Origin: Candidatus Auribacterota bacterium
GTDB lineage: Bacteria; Auribacterota; Tritonobacteria; UBA1439
Assembly: GCA_026392035.1 (NCBI GenBank)
Contig: JAPLCX010000026.1
Location: forward strand, 1 to 38,993
Length of the DNA: 38,993 nucleotides
Direction of reading: 5' to 3'
Below, in pieces: positions 24,752 through 35,030 of the stretch. A model generated the notes under the pieces. It searched no databases and had not been told where the DNA came from. It saw only the letters and a program-made list of their open reading frames with translations. Made by a program: the position numbers and the translations under genes. The first letter of the stretch is position 1. Every line of letters begins with the position of its first letter.

Positions 24752-26413
24752 ATGCACAACGACATCACCGGCGCAAAGGCCAACTGGCAGGGCGCGGTAC
24801 GAGGAGCCCGCGCGAAAATCGGCGAGCGGAAGCCGACCTTCACCACATCCTCAGGCATACCCGTCGATCTCATCTACACCCCCGAAGATGTTGCCGGCCT
24901 CGACTATGTGAGCGACCTCGGATTCCCGGGCGAGTTTCCGTTCACCCGCGGCGTGCAGCCCACCATGTACAGGAGTCGCCTGTGGACCATGCGCCAGTAT
25001 GCGGGGTTCGGAACCGCGGAGGAATCGAATGCACGGTACCGCTACCTTCTCGATCAGGGGCAGACCGGCCTCTCCATTGCGTTCGATCTCCCCACGCAGA
25101 TCGGCTACGACAGCGACCACCCCCTCGCCGAGGGAGAGGTAGGGAGGGTTGGTGTCGCCATCGATTCCCTCGAGGACATGGAAACCCTGTTCAGGGGAAT
25201 TCCGCTGGACAGGGTGAGCACCTCCATGACCATCAACTCGACCGCCGCCATCCTCGTGGCCATGTACATCGCCCTCGCCGAGAAGGAGGGCGTCCGACGC
25301 GCCCTCCTGAGGGGGACCATCCAGAACGACATCCTGAAGGAGTACGTCGCCCGCGGCACCTATATATTTCCGCCGCGGCCGGCGATGCGCATCACCACGG
25401 ACATACTCTCTTTCTGCAGCCGCGAAATCCCCCGTTGGAATGCGATAAGCGTGAGCGGCTACCACATGCGCGAGGCGGGGGCCACCGCCGTGCAGGAGCT
25501 CGCCTTCACCCTCGCTGATGGGATCGCGTACGTCGAAGCGGCAATCGCTGCGGGCCTTGAGGTGGATGCCTTCGCACCGCGGATTTCATTCTTCTTCAAT
25601 GCCCACAACAATCTCTTCGAGGAAGTCGCCAAGTTCCGCGCGGCACGGAGGATGTGGGCGAGGATCATGCGCGAGCGGTTTAGCGCAGGCGACCCGCGCT
25701 CGCTCATGCTCCGCTTCCACGCGCAAACCGGCGGCTCCACACTCACCGCCCAGCAGCCTGACAACAACATCGTGCGCATCACGATCCAGGCGCTCGCCGC
25801 GGTCCTCGGCGGTGCCCAGAGCCTGCACACCAATTCGCGCGACGAAGCCCTGTGCCTCCCGACGGAGGAGTCTGTTCGCACCGCACTGCGAACGCAGCAG
25901 ATTATCGCCGATGAGAGCGGTGTCGCCGAAACCGTCGATCCGCTCGGAGGGTCCTACTACGTGGAGCATCTCACCAACCGGGTTGAACAGGAGGCGCGCG
26001 CGTACCTCAAGGAGATTGACTCGATGGGGGGCGCACTCAAGGCGATCGAGAACGGCTACATCCAGCGCGAGATCCAGACGAGCGCCTATGAGTACCAGAA
26101 GAGGGTCGAGCGCACGGAGCAGATCGTGGTCGGCCTCAACCGGTACGCCTCTGACATCGAGGGCCACGGCGCCCTCTTGCGCGTCACGCCCGAAACAGAA
26201 GAGAAGCAGCGCCGCACGCTCGCGAAGCTGAAGGCATCCAGGGACAGGGCTGCGGTCACGCGGGCCCTGGATGCGGTTGAGCACGCTGCGCGCGGCGCGG
26301 ATAATCTCATGCCGCCGATGCTCGCCGCGGTAAAATCATACGCAACCGTGGGAGAGATCTGCGACCGGCTGAGGGCGGTCTTCGGCGAATACCGGCCGGT
26401 GACGACACTATGA
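24752..26413 (+). CDS. mcmA1: Methylmalonyl-CoA mutase, large (catalytic) subunit
   Basis: The substrate-binding subunit of a split adenosylcobalamin-dependent acyl-CoA mutase. The fold signatures are [88 protein letters not shown] and [13 protein letters not shown]. Tyr83 (in RQYAGF) and Arg201 (in VARGTYIF) are the pair that characterises methylmalonyl-CoA specificity; isobutyryl- and 2-hydroxyisobutyryl-CoA mutases carry other residues there. I prefer ATG 24752, with GGAG six bases upstream; a GTG at 24734 in frame is possible. A TATAAT lies at 24726-24731 but without a good -35. It overlaps the B12 subunit gene by 4 bp. With 553 residues it lacks the B12 domain, as expected for the split type. 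Confidence 0.94.
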   Translation: MHNDITGAKANWQGAVRGARAKIGERKPTFTTSSGIPVDLIYTPEDVAGLDYVSDLGFPGEFPFTRGVQPTMYRSRLWTMRQYAGFGTAEESNARYRYLLDQGQTGLSIAFDLPTQIGYDSDHPLAEGEVGRVGVAIDSLEDMETLFRGIPLDRVSTSMTINSTAAILVAMYIALAEKEGVRRALLRGTIQNDILKEYVARGTYIFPPRPAMRITTDILSFCSREIPRWNAISVSGYHMREAGATAVQELAFTLADGIAYVEAAIAAGLEVDAFAPRISFFFNAHNNLFEEVAKFRAARRMWARIMRERFSAGDPRSLMLRFHAQTGGSTLTAQQPDNNIVRITIQALAAVLGGAQSLHTNSRDEALCLPTEESVRTALRTQQIIADESGVAETVDPLGGSYYVEHLTNRVEQEARAYLKEIDSMGGALKAIENGYIQREIQTSAYEYQKRVERTEQIVVGLNRYASDIEGHGALLRVTPETEEKQRRTLAKLKASRDRAAVTRALDAVEHAARGADNLMPPMLAAVKSYATVGEICDRLRAVFGEYRPVTTL

Positions 26414-26808
26414 AAAGGAATACGCCGATCAGGGTTCTCATCGCCAAGCCGGGCCTCGACGGCCACGACCGCGGCGCCATCGTGATCGCCCACGCCCTGC
26501 GGGACGCCGGGATGGAGGTGATCTACACCGGCATCCGCCAGACACCGGAGCAGATCGCGAACACGGCGATCCAGGAGGACGTCCGCGTGGTTTGCCTGAG
26601 CTGCCTCTCCGGTGCGCACAACAGGCTGTTTCCGAGAGTCGTCGAGCTTCTCAGGGCGGAGGGGGCGCCCGATATCCTGGTTTTTGGCGGCGGCATCATC
26701 CCTGAAGAAGATATCCCCGCACTGAAGGAGGCAGGCATCGCGGAAATCTTCGGGCCGGGTACGATGCTTTCGGATATTGTTGCGTTCATCACAAAAAGTG
26801 TCCACTGA
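26410..26808 (+). CDS. mcmA2: Methylmalonyl-CoA mutase, B12-binding small subunit
   Basis: A 132-residue cobalamin-binding domain. The base-off signature DxHxxG is DGHDRG with His19 as the lower cobalt ligand. The family motifs [47 protein letters not shown] and [13 protein letters not shown] follow in order. It starts in an ATGA overlap with the large subunit gene, so the two are made together. Together they convert (R)-methylmalonyl-CoA and succinyl-CoA. Confidence 0.95.
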   Translation: MKRNTPIRVLIAKPGLDGHDRGAIVIAHALRDAGMEVIYTGIRQTPEQIANTAIQEDVRVVCLSCLSGAHNRLFPRVVELLRAEGAPDILVFGGGIIPEEDIPALKEAGIAEIFGPGTMLSDIVAFITKSVH

Positions 26809-26902
26809 TATCGAGGCGTCATTCCTGCGGGAGCAAGAGTCCAGACACCGTGTCCGTGCTGACCGCCGGGGATGACTGTACAGGGATAGAATCCGGTATA
26901 TC

Positions 26903-27835
<933 letters not shown>

Positions 27836-27910
27836 GGACTGCGCGTTCCATGACCGCTCATCTTTGAGATAAATCCGCAACTCTCAACCCTCAACCGGAG
27901 CTTGTGAACT

Positions 27911-28324
27911 ATGATTGTTAAAATCGACCATATCGGGATTGCCGTCAGGAAGATTGAGGATTCACTCCCCCTCTACCGTGACCTCCTCGGTCTCAAAAAC
28001 ATCCGCATCGAGAAGGTGCCGGAGCAGAAGGTGCGCGTGGCGATGATACGGATCGGCGAGGTAAAGATCGAGCTCGTCGAGGCGCTCGGCCCAGACAGCC
28101 CGATCTCGAAATTCATCGAAAAAAGGGGCGAGGGGATCCACCACATTGCCCTGAGCACTGATGATATACGCCGCGACATCCAGAGGGCGACATCGTCCGG
28201 AATCAAGCTTATCAACGAGACACCGACGCGGCGCGGCGACGAGTACGAAATCGCCTTCCTCCACCCCTCCTCTACCGGCAAGGTCCTCATCGAACTCTGC
28301 CAGCCGATTCAAAGCCATCGCTAA
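27911..28324 (+). CDS. mce: Methylmalonyl-CoA epimerase
   Basis: Interconverts (S)- and (R)-methylmalonyl-CoA. It is a 137-residue vicinal-oxygen-chelate protein with two beta-alpha-beta-beta-beta halves. The metal-binding positions are visible as His7 in VKIDHIGIAV, the GIHHIAL histidines near 77-78, and Glu128 in VLIELCQP. With the mutase subunits and MeaB it completes the succinyl-CoA/methylmalonyl-CoA module. The stop codon TAA lies inside the first palindrome of the REP array. Confidence 0.93.
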   Translation: MIVKIDHIGIAVRKIEDSLPLYRDLLGLKNIRIEKVPEQKVRVAMIRIGEVKIELVEALGPDSPISKFIEKRGEGIHHIALSTDDIRRDIQRATSSGIKLINETPTRRGDEYEIAFLHPSSTGKVLIELCQPIQSHR

Positions 28325-28444
28325 AGCGATGGACTACATAAAGTTCGCCCTCTGTAGTCCACGGCTTTAGCCGTGGCAGGCAGTCGCACAGTAGTCCGCG
28401 GCTTTAGCCGTGGCCTATTCTCCACCGCTAAAGCGGTGGACTAC
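28315..28444. repeat. Array of four GTAG-type REP palindromes
   Basis: Four 23-bp units share a GTAGTCC foot and a hairpin with a GCTTTAGC core: 28315-28337 (inverted), 28354-28376 (direct), 28391-28413 (direct) and 28422-28444 (inverted). The hairpin stems are near-perfect but differ between units (CCATCGCT, CCACGGCT, CCGCGGCT, CCACCGCT), so compensating changes preserve pairing. GTAG beside a palindrome is the hallmark of REP sequences mobilised by RAYT (TnpA-REP) proteins; no RAYT gene is in the window. They fill the gap between mce and the oxidoreductase gene. Confidence 0.85.
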
Positions 28445-28510
28445 ATTAAATTTTGCCTTATAATGTTACTCTGACAGTTCGAGAGAACTATTCAGGAGGT
28501 GCTCATCGCA

Positions 28511-30391
28511 ATGGGCTACGGTTTCTGGGGCACACTGCTCACCGTTGATCTCACGACCGGGAAGATAGGCCAGCGATCAATCCCTGAGGATCGATTCAGG
28601 AAATATCTTCTCGGCAGCGGCCTGGCTGCCAAGCTGCTGTATGACGAGCTGGATATCAGGCTCGATCCCCTTGCCCCTGAGAACTCCCTCATTTTCATCC
28701 GCGGCCTGTTTAACGGCCTCGTGCTCCCCGGCGACAGCAAGTTCAACGTCTGCGCCCGCTCCCCCCTCACTGGCATCTGGGGAGAATCCGCAGCGGGGGG
28801 GCACTTCCACCAGCAGTTCAACGCGACCGGCTGGGACGGCGTCATCTTCACGGGGGCCTCACCAAAACCTGTCTACCTGTGGGTGAACGAAGAAAGGGTT
28901 GAAATCCGCGACGCATCGCACCTCTGGGGGCTTGACACATTCGAGACAAGCACACGTCTAAAAGCGGAGACAGATGAGAAGGCAATCGTCGCCGCGATAG
29001 GTCCCTCCGGCGAGAAGGGTGTCCTCTTCGCCTCGATTATGTTCGACGGCCACATCGCCCGCGCCGCCGGCCGCTGCGGCATGGGGACAGTGATGGGTTC
29101 GAAGAAACTCAAGGCGGTCGTGGTCCGCGGGAATAAGAAGCTTCCTGTGAAAGACCCTGAGGGCCTGAAGGCCGCCCTCAAGGAGCAGATACCCAAAATC
29201 CTTGAGGCAGCCAAGGGCCTCACCGATTTCTCCACCGCGGGCGGCGTCGAGGCGGTGGAGCTCCATGGCGACCTCCCCATCAAAAATTGGTATGAGGGGA
29301 GCTGGAAGGAGCAGGCGACGAAGATCTGCGGGCAGACGTTCATCCCCAAAACACTCGAGCGCCACTACGCATGCTTCGGCTGCCCCATCCGCTGCGCAAA
29401 GATTATCAAGCTTGACTCAGGCCCCTACGCGCCGCTCTTCGGCCACGCGCCGGAATACGAGACGCTCGCCGCCTTCGGGTCGATGTGCCTGATTGACGAC
29501 TACGAGGCCATCATGGCGGCGAACGAGACGTGCAACCGGCTCGGGATGGACACCATCTCCTGCGGCGGCGCGGTCGCCTTCGCCATTGAGTGCTACGAGA
29601 AGGGGGTCATCAGTACAAATGACACGGACGGGCTTGAGCTCACCTGGGGGAACGCCCCCGCCATGGTCGAGCTGGTCGGCCGCATCGGCAACCGCAGCGG
29701 TACGCTGGCCACGCTCCTCGGACAGGGGGTGAAACAGGCAGCGGAGAAACTGGGCCACGGGTCAGAACAATGGGCGGTCCACACCAAGGGCCTCGAGTAC
29801 CCCTACCACGATCCCCGCGCCTTCACCTGCATGGCGGCGAACTACGCCACGGGAAACCGCGGCGCGTGCCACCTCGAGGCGCTGAGTTATTTCCTGGGCC
29901 GCGGCGTCCCGCTCGCCGACATGGGCTACACGACGCCGCCCGATCCCCACTCGAACGAGGGGAAGGGGAAGATCTGCTATGACACGCAGAATTTTCAGGG
30001 CCTCTTCAATCCCCTCGGCCTCTGTAAGTTTTTATTCCTGGGGAGGGTCGGTCCGCAGTGGATAACCGGCTGGCTCAACTACGTCGCGGGATGGGACATC
30101 ACGATGCATGACCTGCTCCACATTTCCGAGCGACTCATCAACCTGAAGCGGATGTACAACGTGCGGCTCGGGATACGGAGGAAGGACGACAAACTCCCGC
30201 CGCGCCTCGCGACTCACGCGCGCCCGAGTGGGGGGGCGAAGGGCGTCCTGCCCGATGTGGACAAGATGGTCTCCGAACTCTACGCGCTCCGCGGCTGGGA
30301 TAAGGATGGGATCCCCACACAAGCGACCGCGGCCCGCTTCGGACTTGAACAGGAATACCATTTGATTGAGAAGGCCGTCACAAAAATGTAG
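28511..30391 (+). CDS. aor: Aldehyde:ferredoxin oxidoreductase (tungsten type)
   Basis: AOR enzymes oxidise aldehydes to carboxylic acids, or the reverse, with ferredoxin as partner and a tungsten- or molybdenum-bis-pterin cofactor. The N-terminal domain shows LGSGLAAKLLYDEL, GVIFTGASPKPVYLWVNEE and GHIARAAGRCGMGTVMGSKK. The [4Fe-4S] ligands are Cys288, Cys291 and Cys295 (CFGCPIRC) with the distal Cys505 in NPLGLCKF. APEYETLAAFGS is the conserved middle motif. The start ATG 28511 follows AGGAGG by 11 bases; an upstream GTG at 28499 would overlap that site. Length is 626 residues. Which aldehyde it uses is unknown. It follows the mce gene after the REP array, and its acid product could feed the CoA-transferases in the island. 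Confidence 0.92.
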   Translation: MGYGFWGTLLTVDLTTGKIGQRSIPEDRFRKYLLGSGLAAKLLYDELDIRLDPLAPENSLIFIRGLFNGLVLPGDSKFNVCARSPLTGIWGESAAGGHFHQQFNATGWDGVIFTGASPKPVYLWVNEERVEIRDASHLWGLDTFETSTRLKAETDEKAIVAAIGPSGEKGVLFASIMFDGHIARAAGRCGMGTVMGSKKLKAVVVRGNKKLPVKDPEGLKAALKEQIPKILEAAKGLTDFSTAGGVEAVELHGDLPIKNWYEGSWKEQATKICGQTFIPKTLERHYACFGCPIRCAKIIKLDSGPYAPLFGHAPEYETLAAFGSMCLIDDYEAIMAANETCNRLGMDTISCGGAVAFAIECYEKGVISTNDTDGLELTWGNAPAMVELVGRIGNRSGTLATLLGQGVKQAAEKLGHGSEQWAVHTKGLEYPYHDPRAFTCMAANYATGNRGACHLEALSYFLGRGVPLADMGYTTPPDPHSNEGKGKICYDTQNFQGLFNPLGLCKFLFLGRVGPQWITGWLNYVAGWDITMHDLLHISERLINLKRMYNVRLGIRRKDDKLPPRLATHARPSGGAKGVLPDVDKMVSELYALRGWDKDGIPTQATAARFGLEQEYHLIEKAVTKM

Positions 30392-30484
30392 GGTTTCCAT
30401 AATGAAATATCTATTAGGCTTCCCACCGGGAACGCATCAATCAACTACCAAAACCACATTGGGGTACAGGAGGGAACATTTCCT

Positions 30485-31438
30485 ATGATGAACTTACTTG
30501 TCATGGTATACCTTTCATTTCCACTGCTCATCGGCTGGCTCTTCTGGGGAAATAACCCCGGCGTCAAAGTGGATTTGGGGCAGATCAAGAAAAATCCTGT
30601 GCTTACCGGCGGTATTCCCGGAGGCCTTCCCGGACGAGTCAATAAAATCCAGGTGGTAAATTTTTCTCCGAAAACCGGCAATGAGATTGCCATACTGGGT
30701 TCGACCAGGATAACAATGCTCTCTTGTGAGAATTACCGGATCAGCAAGAATCTCTCTTTCGCTATTAATTTTACAACTAAGAAGAGTCCGCTCGGCATAC
30801 CCGGCATAAACCCCGAGCTTGTTGATGTAGATGGCGATGGGACATTTGAAATAATGAGGGGCGGAGGCGGATTCAGCGATGTGGGGCTCCTCGATGACAA
30901 AGGGAACCCGCTCTGGATCTTCCAACCCAATCCAGGGCGACACACCACTAACAAATTGATCTACGGAGACCTAAACAAAGACGGCGCTATCGAATTCTAC
31001 GCGGCCGACCGCAAAGGACTCTACCAATTGGATCCGAAAGGGAAGGTCGTTAAGAAAATCAGCGATACCTGGATCTCGGACATCAATATAGTCGATGATC
31101 CACATCGCGAAAAGTCTCTTCTCGTCGCCCTCACGCATAGAAAAGAGTTTCAAATGTTTGATTTCAATGGCGACTTAGTAAGAAGATTCACGCCCGCGTA
31201 CCATTTTAGCCATTTTGACATCGTCAACTGGCCTTCGGGTCCGAATATCTTAATCGGGGTAGAAGGGTTCCACAGGTGGAAGATAGTCCTGATTGACCTC
31301 GATGGGAACACCATATTCGATCAGATGCTGACAGACTTCTGGTTATCTCACGGGCCGGAGGGAGTGGCCGTGAGGTTTGGCGAAAAAGAGCAGCCTTACC
31401 TCGCGGTCGTGGGGCATACTAAGTGGGTAACTCTGTGA
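30485..31438 (+). CDS. Exported FG-GAP/VCBS-like repeat protein, frameshifted near its end
   Basis: A 317-residue frame with a hydrophobic N-terminus (MNLLVMVYLSFPLLIGWLFW) and repeats containing calcium-loop motifs typical of FG-GAP/VCBS propellers: ELVDVDGDGTFEIMRGGGG and YGDLNKDGAIEFYAADRKG. No enzymatic motif is visible; it is probably an anchored extracytoplasmic propeller. The frame ends at HTKWVTL, but another frame immediately continues with propeller-like sequence (see 31430-31584), so the gene appears to have lost one base. AGGAGG precedes the start. Codon use is more AT-rich than in the flanking aor and fdrA genes, suggesting separate acquisition. Confidence 0.7.
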   Translation: MMNLLVMVYLSFPLLIGWLFWGNNPGVKVDLGQIKKNPVLTGGIPGGLPGRVNKIQVVNFSPKTGNEIAILGSTRITMLSCENYRISKNLSFAINFTTKKSPLGIPGINPELVDVDGDGTFEIMRGGGGFSDVGLLDDKGNPLWIFQPNPGRHTTNKLIYGDLNKDGAIEFYAADRKGLYQLDPKGKVVKKISDTWISDINIVDDPHREKSLLVALTHRKEFQMFDFNGDLVRRFTPAYHFSHFDIVNWPSGPNILIGVEGFHRWKIVLIDLDGNTIFDQMLTDFWLSHGPEGVAVRFGEKEQPYLAVVGHTKWVTL

Positions 31439-31584
31439 GCATTTTCTCTCCCGAGGGGAAGCTCATTTATCAGGAAACTCTCAAGGCTAACAGAGGCTTT
31501 TGCGTGAATGGGTGCAAAAAGGGCAAAGGAGAGGTATTGTTGGTTGGCGATAATGGCACAGCAGTGTGGGAATATAGCTTGTAA
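31430..31584 (+). pseudogene. Out-of-frame C-terminal end of the FG-GAP-like protein
   Basis: Directly after the preceding stop, another frame reads NSVSIFSPEGKLIYQETLKA, then GKGEVLLVGDNGTAVWEYSL and TAA at 31582-31584. This is a typical last propeller blade. Adding one G to the run TGGG at about 31424-31427 would give KWGNSVSIFSPEG in one frame, for a protein of about 366 residues. Confidence 0.65.
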
Positions 31585-31596
31585 TGAGGTAGTAAA

Positions 31597-31758
31597 AGGG
31601 ACACTCTTTGTAATATATTTGCCACCAAGCAATTAAGTGCGAATTTATAACACTGCATTCTCTTTAAACACCCAAAAGAGATTTTCTTTTGCTTCAAGAT
31701 TTGATATTTAATTAGCCCCTATTTGCTTGCCATAGAGCTAATTATAAAGAGTGTCCCC
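31597..31758. mobile_element. AT-rich MITE-like element with GGGACACTCTTT ends
   Basis: AGGGACACTCTTTGTAAT at 31597-31614 is matched in inverse orientation by 31741-31758 (16 of 18 bases). The 160-bp interior is AT-rich and has no gene. It lies in the 346-bp gap between the FG-GAP-like gene and fdrA. After the element, 31790-31826 carries a degenerate CTGTGGTT-type repeat; I see nothing else in the gap. Confidence 0.65.
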
Positions 31759-31930
31759 ATTGACTCTTGTTGTATACCTTAAACTTTTTGCTGTGGTTAC
31801 AATCCATGTAAATCCGTGGATAAAAACACTGCTTGAAGTGAATTAGTGCCCCCGATTACCTAAACACTCCTTTTCCACTTGCGGCGCTGTCTGGCATGAC
31901 TTATACTCACCGCGTAAAGAGACCACTCAT

Positions 31931-33484
31931 GTGGGGCACACCGTGCTGAAGAATATTGTGGTAAAAAATCGCTACGTCGATTCTATCATGCTCATGTCCA
32001 TTTCCGCGCGGACAAAAGGCGGTGCCGGCGTGAAAGAGGTTTCGGCAATGATGGGGACGGATGCGAACAAAGAGCTCATGAACGCATCCGGACTCCTGGA
32101 CGATGCCGGGCGCGCCGCCGGGCCGATGGACCTCGTCATCGCGGTCGAAGCCCGTGATGACGCGGCGATACGGAAGGCCGCCTCAGCGATGGAGGATCTC
32201 CTCACCCGCCGCGAGGAAGCGTCCGGAGCCGCCGATGAGGCGCCGCCGCGCTCGCTCGCGCGCGCCCTCGAACTCTGCCCGGGGGCAAAGCTCCTTTTCA
32301 TTTCCCTCCCCGGCGCCTACGCCCGCCGCGAGGCTGAGGCGGCGCTCGACAAGGGCCTTCACGTGATGATTTTCAGCGACAATGTGACCCTCGCGGACGA
32401 GATTGCCCTCAAGAGAAAAGCCCGGGACCTCGGTCTCATCGTCATGGGGCCCGACTGCGGGACAGCGATCATCGGCGGCGTCGCTCTCGGGTTCGCGAAC
32501 GTGGTCAACCGCGGGCCGGTGGGGATCGTCGGCGCGTCGGGAACCGGCATCCAGGAGGTGAGCTGCATCATCTCCAACATGGAGCACGGCATCACCCACG
32601 CCATCGGGCTGGGCGGCCGTGACCTTAAGGAGGAGGTGGGCGGCATCAGCATGCTCATGGGACTGGAGGCGCTCGACGCGCACGCCGATACGAAACTGAT
32701 CGTGCTCATTTCAAAACCTCCCGCCCCGGCGGTCGCACGGAAAATACTGGACAGGGCTCAATCCTGCGCGAAACCCGTCATCGTGAACTTCTTGAAGGGT
32801 GACCCGTCGGAGGCCGCGAAGCGCGGCCTCCAATTCTCACCCACGATCGAGGGAGCAGCCCTCATGGCGGTCGCCGCCCTGAGGGGGAAGAAGTGCACCC
32901 CGTCCGGAATCCACCCCGAACTCCAATCGCAGGCGAAAGAGGCAAGGAAGACATTGAACCCAAGGCAAAAATATATCCGCGGCCTCTATTCCGGTGGGAC
33001 GCTCGCAGACGAGGCGCTGCTGATCCTTCAGGGGGTGGTCGGAGACTGTTATTCCAATACGCCGTTGAAACCTGAGTTGAAGCTCAAAGACTCGAAGAAG
33101 AGCGTGGGACACTGCCTCGTAGATCTCGGCGATGACGAGTTCACCCGCGGCAGGCCGCACCCCATGATTGACTTCACGTTCAGGTGCGAGCGGATCGTGC
33201 AGGAGGCCGAAGACCCGGAGACCGCCGCGATCCTTATCGACGTCGTGCTGGGCTACGGCTCGCACCCTGACCCCGCGGGCGCCCTCGTTCCGGCGATCGA
33301 GAAGGCTCGTAAGATCGCAAGCGCTGAGGGCCGGTCGCTCCCATTCGTCGCTTCCATAACCGGCACCGACGCCGACCCGCAGAATCGTTCGCGGCAGAAG
33401 ACGGCGCTCGAGAGCGCAGGCGTGCTCATCGCGCCGACCAATGCCCAGGCAGCCCGCCTCGCGGGAGTCATAGTGAAAGGATAA
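31931..33484 (+). CDS. fdrA: FdrA family protein (succinyl-CoA-synthetase-like)
   Basis: A 517-residue FdrA protein, distantly related to acyl-CoA synthetases (NDP-forming). The start VVKNRYVDSIMLMSISARTK, the CoA-binding-like MIFSDNVTLADEIALKRKAR, LGLIVMGPDCGTAIIGGVAL and GIVGASGTGIQEVSCIISNM, and the later DEFTRGRPHPMIDFTFRCER and GYGSHPDPAG motifs match the family. In E. coli, FdrA (AllF) with YlbE (AllG) and YlbF (AllH) forms oxamate carbamoyltransferase. The phospho-histidine segment of succinyl-CoA synthetase alpha (GHAG) is not present: the equivalent stretch reads KRGLQFSPTIEGAALM, so classical ligase chemistry is unlikely. The start is uncertain (GTG 31931 or GTG 31943). The DUF1116 gene follows 78 bp later. 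Confidence 0.88.
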   Translation: MGHTVLKNIVVKNRYVDSIMLMSISARTKGGAGVKEVSAMMGTDANKELMNASGLLDDAGRAAGPMDLVIAVEARDDAAIRKAASAMEDLLTRREEASGAADEAPPRSLARALELCPGAKLLFISLPGAYARREAEAALDKGLHVMIFSDNVTLADEIALKRKARDLGLIVMGPDCGTAIIGGVALGFANVVNRGPVGIVGASGTGIQEVSCIISNMEHGITHAIGLGGRDLKEEVGGISMLMGLEALDAHADTKLIVLISKPPAPAVARKILDRAQSCAKPVIVNFLKGDPSEAAKRGLQFSPTIEGAALMAVAALRGKKCTPSGIHPELQSQAKEARKTLNPRQKYIRGLYSGGTLADEALLILQGVVGDCYSNTPLKPELKLKDSKKSVGHCLVDLGDDEFTRGRPHPMIDFTFRCERIVQEAEDPETAAILIDVVLGYGSHPDPAGALVPAIEKARKIASAEGRSLPFVASITGTDADPQNRSRQKTALESAGVLIAPTNAQAARLAGVIVKG

Positions 33485-33562
33485 ATCGCCGTTTCGCCGT
33501 TTCACCCATTCGCCGGTTCGGTTCTATTTTTCACCACATGATATTGCAGGGGAGCACAGGTC

Positions 33563-34990
33563 ATGAACATAAATAGGATTAATGAATTATGGCAGGATAA
33601 GCTCTCAGCTATCAGCATGGGCTTAAAGTCGTTCACCAAGTCCATGGCGGCACAGGGCGCCGGGGTGATCCATGTCGACTGGCGGCCTCCCGCGGGGGGC
33701 GACCCCCAGATGCTCGCGGCGCTCGATTCACTGCGTCCGCTCGGAGAGAAGATCAACAGAGCAAACGATACCGCGCTCACGATGATGATGGGCGCACAGC
33801 CAGTCCTCGTCGACCTCCGTCCAGCGCGGGAGGCAATCCCGGGGATGAAAGAGAATCTCATCCTCCACGCAGGGCCACCCATCGAATGGGAGAATATGTG
33901 CGGACCCATGCGCGGGGCAATCGCAGGAGCCCTGATCTATGAGGGGAAGGCGACGTCGCTCGAGGAGGCTGAGAAACTCGCCGCGCGCGGTGAGATAGAA
34001 TTTTCACCGTGCCACCACCACGGCGCCGTGGGGCCGATGGCCGGTGTCATCTCTCACTCGATGTGGGTACTCTGCGTTGAAAACAAATCCAAAGGCAACC
34101 AGGCATTCGCCACACTCAACGAGGGCCTGGGCAAGGTGCTCCGTTTCGGCGCCAACACCCCCGACGTCATCACGAGACTCAAGTGGATGGAGACGACACT
34201 CGCCCCCGCCCTCGCCAAGGCCGTCCGCCACGCTGGCGGGATCAACATCAAGAGCCTGATCGCGCAGGCGCTCATCATGGGGGACGAGTGCCATAACCGC
34301 AACGTGGCTGCGACGGGTCTCTTTCTCCGCGCCATCACTCCCCACCTGCTCGCGACCGACCTCGACAAGGAGGCGATCGGACAGATCTTCCAATTCATCA
34401 GCGGCAACGACCACTTCTTCCTCAACCTTTCCATGGCGGCATCCAAGGCGACCGTGGACACCATCAAGAAACTCGAATACAGCACCGTCATGTACGCCAT
34501 GGCCCGGAATGGGGTAGAGATTGGCATCCGCGTGGCAGGGCTCGCCGACCGCTGGTTCACCGCTCCCGCGGGTGAGCCTCAGGGTCTCTACTTTCCAGGC
34601 TACAGTGCTGCGGATGGCTGCCTCGACCTGGGCGACAGCACCATCACGGAGACAGCAGCGATCGGCGCCATGGCCATGGCGAGCGCTCCCGCAATTGTCA
34701 AATTTGTCGGAGGCGCGCCCGCGGACGCGATTCGCTACACGAAGGAGATGTACGAGATCTGTTGGGGAATCCACAGGGACTTCCAGCTCCCCGCGCTCGA
34801 TTTTCGCGGCACGCCCGCGGGCGTTGACATACGGAAGGTCGTCGAGACGGGCATCACCCCGATCATCAACACCGGCGTGGCTCACAAGAACCCGGGGATC
34901 GGCCAGATCGGCGCCGGCATACTTCGGGCGAATATGGCCTGTTTCAAAGACGCCCTGGCAGAGTTCGCCAAAAGTTATTCACAGGAATAA
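33563..34990 (+). CDS. ylbE: DUF1116 (YlbE/AllG-like) protein
   Basis: A 475-residue DUF1116 protein. Recognisable stretches are WRPPAGGDPQMLAALDSL, GMKENLILHAGPPIEWENMC, GPMRGAIAGALIYEG, FSPCHHHGAVGPMAGVISHS, INIKSLIAQALIMGDECHNR and GNDHFFLNLSMAASKATVDT. In E. coli the homologue YlbE is one subunit of oxamate carbamoyltransferase together with FdrA and YlbF. Here fdrA is directly upstream but no YlbF (DUF2877) gene follows; instead an MdcA gene is next. The conserved HHH and ECHN motifs suggest an active or metal site, though this is inference. The start ATG 33563 has GGGAG upstream. Confidence 0.88.
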   Translation: MNINRINELWQDKLSAISMGLKSFTKSMAAQGAGVIHVDWRPPAGGDPQMLAALDSLRPLGEKINRANDTALTMMMGAQPVLVDLRPAREAIPGMKENLILHAGPPIEWENMCGPMRGAIAGALIYEGKATSLEEAEKLAARGEIEFSPCHHHGAVGPMAGVISHSMWVLCVENKSKGNQAFATLNEGLGKVLRFGANTPDVITRLKWMETTLAPALAKAVRHAGGINIKSLIAQALIMGDECHNRNVAATGLFLRAITPHLLATDLDKEAIGQIFQFISGNDHFFLNLSMAASKATVDTIKKLEYSTVMYAMARNGVEIGIRVAGLADRWFTAPAGEPQGLYFPGYSAADGCLDLGDSTITETAAIGAMAMASAPAIVKFVGGAPADAIRYTKEMYEICWGIHRDFQLPALDFRGTPAGVDIRKVVETGITPIINTGVAHKNPGIGQIGAGILRANMACFKDALAEFAKSYSQE

Positions 34991-35030
34991 GAAACAGGAT
35001 GCACGCAGATACACAGGATTTTCAATTTTA

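Noticed and set aside
28315-28444. CRISPR array
   Set aside because: The repeated units are palindromes in alternating orientation with irregular spacing and no equal-length unique spacers; they fit REP sequences.
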